Below, piece after piece: positions 58,183 to 64,000 of a DNA stretch of 64,000 bases. The notes beneath the pieces are model-generated. The model ran no database searches, was not told the origin of the DNA, and saw only the letters and a program-made list of their open reading frames with translations. Made by a program: the position numbers and the translations under genes. Each line of letters starts with the position of its first letter. The stretch's first letter is position 1. The DNA is from Cytobacillus gottheilii (GTDB taxonomy: Bacteria; Bacillota; Bacilli; Bacillales; Cytobacillaceae): NCBI RefSeq assembly GCF_900166665.1, contig NZ_LT800494.1, positions 2,855,049 through 2,919,048 of the forward strand, in the 5' to 3' direction.

Positions 58183-60861
58183 TTATTTCTTTTTACTTAG
58201 CAAAAATGAAAAGGCAAGTAAAAATGTTGGAACTGCTGATAATCCTAGGATCATTAACCAATCCTTCGCTTCAATTGACACCGTATGGAAAATTGGCTGC
58301 AGCGGCGGATAATAGATAACAGCAAGCATAAGCAGAACAGAAGAAATGACGGCCCATACTAAATATTTATTGCCAAACGGATTACGCGACAGCACGGATT
58401 TTTCACTGCGGCAATCAAACACATGAATAAGCTGTGCCATTACCAATGTTGCAAATGCAACGGTTTGTGCATAAGCAAGATGATCAGGATGTGCTTCATA
58501 TGCAAACATAAAGGCAAGCAGCGTAACAATCCCAATGAGGAAACCTCTTGAAACAACCTTCCATCCAAGTCCTCTTGAAAAGACGCCTTCTTTTGGATCA
58601 CGCGGTTTCCGCTTCATCACATCGTCCTCAGGCTTATCCAGTCCAAGCGCCATTGCTGGCAATCCGTCTGTTACAAGATTGACCCATAGAATTTGAATAG
58701 GTACAAGCGGCAGCGGCAGCGCAAGCAGCATCGCAAAAAGCATAACGAGGATCTCCCCTACATTCGATGCCAGCAAATAGCGAATAAATTTACGGATGTT
58801 TTCGTAAATATTTCGTCCTTCTTTGATTGCTGACTTGATTGTTGCAAAGTTATCATCAAGCAGCACAAGTGAGGATGCTTCTTTTGCTACATCTGTACCT
58901 GTAATTCCCATTGCAATGCCAATATCTGCAGCCTTAATCGCTGGTGCATCATTGATGCCATCCCCTGTCATCGCAACAATATGACCGCGGTTTTGGAGCG
59001 CTTTAACAATCTTCAATTTATGTTCTGGAGAAACACGTGCAAACACAGTCACATCTTCAACCACATCTTCAAGCTCTTCTACTGACATATCTGCAAGTGA
59101 TTTTCCTTCCATCACCTTTGAAGATCCTGTTAAAATACCAAGCTGCTTCGCAATCGCAGTAGCCGTAATCACATGATCTCCAGTGATCATGACGGTTTTA
59201 ATGCCTGCTTCCTTACATTCCTTAACAGCTTGCTTCACCTCAGGACGCGGCGGATCAATCATTCCCTGCAAACCGATAAAAGTTAAGTTCTTCTCTGCTT
59301 CACTTTCTTCTAAAATAACTGTGTTAGCAGGTATTTCTTTAAACGCAATTGCAATTGTTCTAAGTGCATTAGAAGCTAGCTCTTCAATAGCATTTTGAAT
59401 GTTTCCTGCCATATCCTTAGACAGCAGCTGACGTCTGCCATTCCATAGGATTGAATCGCTGACGCCCGCTAACACATCCGGCGCCCCTTTTGTTACGATG
59501 AATTGGCGGCCATTTTGATCTTTCACAACAATACTCATCATCTTTCTTGTTGAATCGAACGGAAATTCGTTAATGATACTGTATTGGTTTAAAAGACTGC
59601 CGCGGCTATAGCCCGCTTTCATAGCAGCCACTAATAACGCGCCTTCAGTCGGATCACCGTCAACAATATATTCTTTTTCTTTCTGTTTTACTTCAGCGTG
59701 ATTACACAGCATGCCAAACATCAGCATTTGCTGCAGGGTTTTATCATCTTTTGGATCGATCCTTGATTCATTTCGGTAAAACTGCCCTTGAGGCTCATAG
59801 CCGACTCCATCTACCTTCCACTGTTTACCGCCAGACCAAATATCTGTCACCGTCATTTTGTTCTGCGTCATCGTTCCTGTTTTATCAGAACAAATAACAG
59901 ATGCACAGCCAAGCGTCTCGACCGCAGGAAGCTTACGCACAATCGCCTTTTTCTTAATCATCCGCTGTACACCTAAGGACAGTGCGACTGTAACAATAGC
60001 TGGCAGCCCTTCAGGAATAGCTGCTACCGCCAAGCTGACTCCTGCTAAGAACATCGTATATAATTCCTGACCTTGAAGCACACCTACTGCCACCACTAAA
60101 ACGGTTAAAAGCAGGGCTGCCACAATCAGAATTTTTCCAAGCTGCTCAAGCTTTCTCTGCAATGGGGTAATCATCGTTTCAGCACTTTGCAGCAGATCTG
60201 CAATTTGCCCCATGGCTGTTTTCATTCCTGTCCCGACAACTAGTCCTAATCCGCTGCCGCGTGTGATCATCGTTCCCATGAACGCCATATTTTCCATATC
60301 ACCAATGCCAATGTTGGCTGCTTTTATGCTGCCGACAGATTTAGAAACAGGAAGAGATTCACCCGTTAATGCTGATTCTTCAATTTCTAAACTGTTTGAC
60401 TCGATAATTCTTACATCAGCACCCACTCGGTCTCCTGAAGTAAATTTCATTATGTCACCTGGCACCACTTCTTTTGAAGGAATTTTCACCCATTCCCCAT
60501 CCCTTAAGGCCATAACCTGTGGTGCTGATAACTCTTTCAGAGCATCCAGCGACTTTTCTGCTCTGCGCTCCTGGTAAAAGCCTAAAAATCCATTCACGAT
60601 GACAATGGCAATAATAGCGATTGCATCAATATATTCACCTAGCAATCCAGAAATAAGGGTTGCTGCCAGCAGGACAATAACCATAAAATCTTTGAATTGA
60701 CTAAAAAATAAGAGCAAAGCGGATTGCTTTTCTCCTTCTTCTAATTCATTATATCCGTATTGTTTGAGTCGTTTCCTTGCATCATCTTCAGTTAAGCCTT
60801 CTTTCATACTGCTGCTTAGAGCCTGCTCAACCTCGCGCTCATTCATTTCATGGAACTTCAT
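58183..60861 (-). CDS. yloB: Calcium-transporting P-type ATPase (YloB)
   Basis: SERCA-like type IIA P-type ATPase; in B. subtilis YloB moves calcium and is expressed in sporulation. The 892-residue protein begins MKFHEMNEREVEQAL. It has ten predicted membrane segments, the actuator loop TGESLPV near residue 172, the phosphorylation site CSDKTGTMTQ near 327, MTGDGINDAP near 626 and calcium-site residues in VAAIPEGLPA. The start is chosen by likeness to YloB; the AAGGGGG site lies 15 bases away, which is long. Confidence 0.94.
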   Translation of the reverse strand: MKFHEMNEREVEQALSSSMKEGLTEDDARKRLKQYGYNELEEGEKQSALLLFFSQFKDFMVIVLLAATLISGLLGEYIDAIAIIAIVIVNGFLGFYQERRAEKSLDALKELSAPQVMALRDGEWVKIPSKEVVPGDIMKFTSGDRVGADVRIIESNSLEIEESALTGESLPVSKSVGSIKAANIGIGDMENMAFMGTMITRGSGLGLVVGTGMKTAMGQIADLLQSAETMITPLQRKLEQLGKILIVAALLLTVLVVAVGVLQGQELYTMFLAGVSLAVAAIPEGLPAIVTVALSLGVQRMIKKKAIVRKLPAVETLGCASVICSDKTGTMTQNKMTVTDIWSGGKQWKVDGVGYEPQGQFYRNESRIDPKDDKTLQQMLMFGMLCNHAEVKQKEKEYIVDGDPTEGALLVAAMKAGYSRGSLLNQYSIINEFPFDSTRKMMSIVVKDQNGRQFIVTKGAPDVLAGVSDSILWNGRRQLLSKDMAGNIQNAIEELASNALRTIAIAFKEIPANTVILEESEAEKNLTFIGLQGMIDPPRPEVKQAVKECKEAGIKTVMITGDHVITATAIAKQLGILTGSSKVMEGKSLADMSVEELEDVVEDVTVFARVSPEHKLKIVKALQNRGHIVAMTGDGINDAPAIKAADIGIAMGITGTDVAKEASSLVLLDDNFATIKSAIKEGRNIYENIRKFIRYLLASNVGEILVMLFAMLLALPLPLVPIQILWVNLVTDGLPAMALGLDKPEDDVMKRKPRDPKEGVFSRGLGWKVVSRGFLIGIVTLLAFMFAYEAHPDHLAYAQTVAFATLVMAQLIHVFDCRSEKSVLSRNPFGNKYLVWAVISSVLLMLAVIYYPPLQPIFHTVSIEAKDWLMILGLSAVPTFLLAFSFLLSKKK

Positions 60862-61005
60862 CCGGACATCACACTTCCCCCTTATCATACTCACATGCGA
60901 TAAATTGTTAAAACTCTGCCTCTCAACAAAGCTTATTCATACTCGTCCAAAAAAATGATATGATTCATACATATTGATTGAAATTTAAAGTAGAGGATGT
61001 TTTAC

Positions 61006-62715
61006 ATGTCTTTTGACGGACTATTTACGAGGGCGATGACAAAGGAATTGTCAGAGTCATTAACAGGCGGAAGAATCAACAAGGTTCATCAGCCATATAA
61101 AAATGAAATTATTTTGATGATCAGAGCGGGCGGGAAAAATCATAAACTGCTGCTGTCAGCACACCCAAGCTATTCACGTGTTCAGCTAACAAATGAAGCA
61201 TATGATAACCCAGCCACTCCCCCAATGTTTTGCATGCTGCTTCGCAAGCATTTGGAAGGATATATTTTAGAAAATGTTCATCAAGTTGAACTGGACCGGA
61301 TTATTATATTTGAGGTTAAAGGAAGAAACGAAATCGGCGATGTCTCAAGCAAACAGCTGATTGTAGAAATTATGGGTCGCCACAGCAATATTACGCTTGT
61401 TGATAAGGAACGAAACATGATCTTAGACAGCATTAAGCATGTATCCTTTGCCATCAATAGTCACCGTGCCCTTTTGCCTGGACAGGAATACAAACTTCCG
61501 CCTGCACAGCATAAAGCAAATCCCTTTGCTGCAGATGAAGATGATATTTTAAGAAAAATTGATTTTAACAGCGGAAAAATCGATAAACAGCTTGTTTCAG
61601 CCTTCAGCGGCCTGTCGCCTTTGCTTGCTAAAGAAGCATTGTTTCATGCAGGACTTGCAAACCGGACGACCATACCAAAAGCTTTCATGACACTTATGAA
61701 AAAGGTGGAAGAACACGCCTATACCCCTTCCATTACAGTGAACGAAAATAAAGAAAGCTTCTATTTATTTCCGCTCGAGCATGCCAATGGGCAATCCTAT
61801 TCATACCCATCATTAAGCGCGATGCTTGACCGTTTTTATTTTGGCAAAGCAGAGCGCGACCGGGTAAAGCAGCAATCAAGCGATCTGGAACGTTTTATGC
61901 AGACGGAAAAAGAGAAAAACGAGAAGAAAATCAAGAAGTTAGAGCGTACATTAACAGAAGCTGCAAACGCAGATCAGCATCAGCTTTTTGGAGAGCTTAT
62001 TACAGCAAACATGTACAGCATCGAAAAAGGCATGAAAAGCACTGAAGTAATCAATTATTATGACGAAAACGGCGCAACCGCTGAGATTCCGCTTGATCCT
62101 AAAAAAACGCCTTCTGAAAATGCGCAAAGCTATTTTAAGAGGTACACGAAAGCGAAAAACTCCATTGCTATCGTGCATGAGCAAATTGATAAAGCAAAGG
62201 AAGAAGCCGCATATTTTGATAGCCTGCTGCAGCAAATCCAAACAGCCTCCCCAAGGGATATCGAAGAAATACGGGAAGAGCTGATGGAAGAAGGCTATAT
62301 CAAGCAAAAGCAAAAACGAAACGGCAAGAAACAGCAAAATGTCAAACCAACCCTTGATACATACACAGCTGGGGATGGAACAGAAATTCTGGTTGGCAAA
62401 AACAACAAACAAAACGACTACTTAACGAACAAACTTGCTGGCCGCGATGAAATCTGGCTTCATACAAAGGATATTCCTGGTTCACACGTCGTCATTCGCA
62501 CCAAAGAGCCTAGTGACGAAACAATCCTTGAAGCGGCTGTCCTTGCTGCATACTTCAGCAAAGCCCGCAGCTCCAGCTCTGTTCCAGTTGATTACACACG
62601 TGTTCGCCATGTAAAAAAACCAAATGGAGCTAAACCAGGTTACGTGATCTATGAACAGCAGCAGACTGTGTATGTGACACCTAGCGAGGATGAGGTTTTG
62701 CGGTTGAAAAAGTGA
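61006..62715 (+). CDS. rqcH: Ribosome quality control protein RqcH (YloA, NFACT family)
   Basis: Binds obstructed 50S-peptidyl-tRNA and directs C-terminal alanine tailing for degradation. The 569-residue protein has an NFACT-N domain ([29 protein letters not shown]), a helix-hairpin region ([11 protein letters not shown] near residue 205), coiled coils (about 280-330 and 385-430) and a C-terminal NFACT-R domain with [17 protein letters not shown] near 481. AGAGGATG precedes the ATG. It is divergent from yloB. Older annotation calls it a fibronectin-binding protein. Confidence 0.96.
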   Translation: MSFDGLFTRAMTKELSESLTGGRINKVHQPYKNEIILMIRAGGKNHKLLLSAHPSYSRVQLTNEAYDNPATPPMFCMLLRKHLEGYILENVHQVELDRIIIFEVKGRNEIGDVSSKQLIVEIMGRHSNITLVDKERNMILDSIKHVSFAINSHRALLPGQEYKLPPAQHKANPFAADEDDILRKIDFNSGKIDKQLVSAFSGLSPLLAKEALFHAGLANRTTIPKAFMTLMKKVEEHAYTPSITVNENKESFYLFPLEHANGQSYSYPSLSAMLDRFYFGKAERDRVKQQSSDLERFMQTEKEKNEKKIKKLERTLTEAANADQHQLFGELITANMYSIEKGMKSTEVINYYDENGATAEIPLDPKKTPSENAQSYFKRYTKAKNSIAIVHEQIDKAKEEAAYFDSLLQQIQTASPRDIEEIREELMEEGYIKQKQKRNGKKQQNVKPTLDTYTAGDGTEILVGKNNKQNDYLTNKLAGRDEIWLHTKDIPGSHVVIRTKEPSDETILEAAVLAAYFSKARSSSSVPVDYTRVRHVKKPNGAKPGYVIYEQQQTVYVTPSEDEVLRLKK

Positions 62716-62986
62716 TTAGAGATGTTGTGTGAAATAGAGTTTGGGTAGGCAATTCTTGTGAATAAATTAAAATTGAGGGTGAGTAATTCCTGAAAAGGCT
62801 AAACCATGCTGAGTTCAGGAATCAGAAGTGATTTGTGAATTCCGAACTCCACCATCATGAATCAGGCATTAGAATAAAAGACTATTCCCGAAACCCTACC
62901 TTTTGTGTTTCATTTAAGCAGATTTATAAAAGTTTATGAGACGATAAACAAGAGGATGTGACATAAGTATTTAACACACCCATAGA
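62716..62986. other. Spacer between rqcH and its terminator
   Basis: No gene is visible. A short inverted repeat ATTCCTGAA / TTCAGGAAT (near 62788-62823) is present with an 18-base loop and no T tract. Confidence 0.4.
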
Positions 62987-63027
62987 ACCGAATGGTTAGT
63001 CATCTTTCTAGCCATTCGGTCTTTTTA
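62987..63027 (+). terminator. Terminator downstream of rqcH
   Basis: Stem ACCGAATGGTTAG / CTAGCCATTCGGT (one wobble) with a short loop followed by CTTTTT. It is about 270 bp from the rqcH stop. Confidence 0.85.
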
Positions 63028-63050
63028 TGATTAAAAAATATATTTTATTA

Positions 63051-63201
63051 ACATGAGTGAAATGGAGCGGAGGACCCTCGACTCCTGTGGGCAATAGAGG
63101 AAAAGTTGAGACCCCGCAGAAGCTTTGCTTCGAGGAGGCTCAACTTCCTCCCCACGGAAAGCGAGGGAACGCAGCGCAGGTGGAACGGACTTGTTTAAAT
63201 A
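63051..63201 (-). repeat. Dispersed intergenic element, family B copy 2
   Basis: Reverse-complement counterpart of the element at 39116-39266, with the same 151-bp length and matching ends (ACATGAGTGAAATGGAG and TTGTTTAAATA). The stem arms here are CTCCTGTGGG and CCCGCAGAAG. The short plus-strand frame across it is a shadow of the repeat. Confidence 0.85.
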
Positions 63202-63378
63202 CCTTAACTAAGATATTGAATAATCGTGTTTTAGAATATTAATTTTGTTTTGTCCCAACCACTTTTTACGAGTTGTGTTTGCCCATTTATTTTACCTCCC
63301 CCTTCCCTTTTAAAGGAAAATGATAAATCGCCAAGAAAATATATATAAATCATTCACTATAAGCTTAGTAAAAATTCT

Positions 63379-63405
63379 TGTAACTTTTCGATAGGCTCAA
63401 ACGAG
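63379..63405 (+). promoter_or_regulatory. Candidate ECF-sigma (autoregulatory) promoter
   Basis: TGTAAC, 17 bases, CGAG. The TGTAAC -35 with a CG-starting -10 at this spacing is the pattern of ECF sigma factors such as SigX in Bacillus. It lies about 40 bp before the sigma-factor gene, so self-activation is likely. Confidence 0.55.
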
Positions 63406-63442
63406 TTATTAGTGTAAAGAAAAAAAGAAAGGGGGAAATCAT

Positions 63443-63985
63443 TTGCATGATCAGGAAAATTTAGAAAAAATGATTCATCAGCTTTATAATCGTCATTATT
63501 TGGAAGTATATCGATTCCTAATCTGTTTTTCTGGCAATCAAAATGATGCAGAGGACTTAACTCAAGAAGTATTTATGCGTGTCTTAAACAATTCTTCTAC
63601 TATACCAAGCTTAATTAACGTGAAAACATGGATCTTCTCAATTGCCAAACATGTCGCTGTTGACCACTATCGAAAAAAAAGATTTTCATCCCTTTTCACT
63701 GATGGGTTTTTCAAACAATTTAGATCTCTTGAAAAAGAACCAAATGAAATAGTTGAACAAAACGAATTAAAAGAACTGGTACACACTGCCATTTCAAGAT
63801 TAAAACCCCATTATAGAGCGGTCGTCATTTTAAGAGGAATCAATGAATTTTCAATTAAGGAAACCTCTTTCATCCTTCAATGCAGTGAGTCAAAGGTGAA
63901 GGTAGACTATCATAGAGCCATAAAAGAACTAAGAAAAAAGTTAGACATGAAATCTGTGGAGGTGATCGAAAATGCAAAGGGATAA
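63443..63985 (+). CDS. ECF-type RNA polymerase sigma factor
   Basis: A 180-residue sigma-70 family protein with region 2 (YNRHYLEVYRFLICFSGN, then DAEDLTQEVFMRVL near residue 36 and VKTWIFSIAKHVAVDHYRKK near 60) and region 4 (SRLKPHYRAVVILRGINEFS near 118, QCSESKVKVDYHRAIKELRK near 144). There is no region 1 or 3, so it is of the ECF class and resembles SigX in pattern, though not in gene position. The start is a TTG with AAGGGGGAAATCAT upstream. It overlaps the next gene, the usual arrangement for an anti-sigma partner. Confidence 0.92.
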   Translation: MHDQENLEKMIHQLYNRHYLEVYRFLICFSGNQNDAEDLTQEVFMRVLNNSSTIPSLINVKTWIFSIAKHVAVDHYRKKRFSSLFTDGFFKQFRSLEKEPNEIVEQNELKELVHTAISRLKPHYRAVVILRGINEFSIKETSFILQCSESKVKVDYHRAIKELRKKLDMKSVEVIENAKG

Positions 63986-64000
63986 GGACATTTTTAAACT
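63972..64000 (+). CDS. Partial gene after the sigma factor (probable anti-sigma factor)
   Basis: Only the first nine codons (MQRDKDIFK) are in the window. An excellent GGAGGTGATC lies upstream within the end of the sigma gene, and the start overlaps it by 14 bp, indicating coupled translation. By position it is probably the cognate anti-sigma factor, but nothing in the visible residues proves this. Confidence 0.55.

Noticed and set aside
60884-60911. TTAACA-16-TATGAT as the promoter of the calcium ATPase gene
   Set aside because: Its transcript would begin within the AAGGGGG ribosome binding site, so it is unlikely to be the productive promoter.
63057-63242. Short plus-strand frame after the rqcH terminator
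   Set aside because: It translates the family B element and has no ribosome binding site.

Overview
This window is a chromosomal segment of a spore-forming member of the Bacillaceae. Evidence is low-GC coding sequence, Shine-Dalgarno sites of the GGAGG type before most genes, the sporulation peptide gene spoVM, and a gene order that follows, almost gene for gene, the Bacillus subtilis yloA-to-smf (dprA) region. I recognise the order from knowledge of B. subtilis; no search was run, and the species is not assigned. Nearly all genes lie on the minus strand, so transcription runs from high to low coordinates. Only rpmB, rqcH and a sigma-factor gene with its partial downstream partner are on the plus strand.

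Layout from high to low coordinates. 64.0-63.4 kb: an ECF-type sigma factor and the first codons of an overlapping gene. 62.7-58.2 kb: rqcH, then a P-type calcium ATPase. 58.0-52.1 kb: yloC, remA, gmk, rpoZ, then coaBC and priA. 51.4-43.2 kb: def, fmt, rsmB, rlmN, stp, prkC, rsgA, rpe (translation start, rRNA modification, Ser/Thr signalling, ribosome assembly). 43.0-39.3 kb: thiN, spoVM, rpmB (plus), yloU, fakA. 38.9-31.7 kb: recG, then the fatty-acid regulon fapR-plsX-fabD-fabG with a clear FapR operator, acpP and rnc. 31.6-27.0 kb: smc and ftsY. 26.5-14.3 kb: an eight-gene accessory operon (membrane protein with an amidotransferase-like domain, ABC ATPase, ABC permease, coiled-coil membrane protein with a Gly-Ser repeat, MoxR AAA+ ATPase, DUF58 protein, two von Willebrand A membrane proteins) placed between ftsY and ylxM, which are neighbours in B. 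subtilis. 13.9-9.2 kb: ylxM, ffh, rpsP, khpA, ylqD, rimM, trmD, rplS. 8.6-0.5 kb: lepB, rbgA, rnhB, ylqG, ylqH, sucC, sucD, dprA.

The core genes cover protein targeting and ribosome biogenesis, envelope lipid synthesis, chromosome maintenance, and sporulation and signalling. The serine dehydratase genes that lie between fakA and recG in B. subtilis are absent here.

The least ordinary part of the window is its intergenic repeats. (1) A tandem array at 8.73-9.13 kb has an exact 125-bp period; its units differ by paired, compensating changes that keep three nested helices, so a folded form appears to be conserved. A collapsed arm-to-arm remnant lies at 11.56 kb. (2) A dispersed element of about 125 bp occurs six times, including once between sucC and sucD and three times in a 203-205 bp tandem arrangement between def and priA. 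(3) A related 151-bp element occurs twice in opposite orientation at 39.1 and 63.1 kb. Together with the accessory MoxR/VWA/ABC operon these are the best candidates for undescribed biology.
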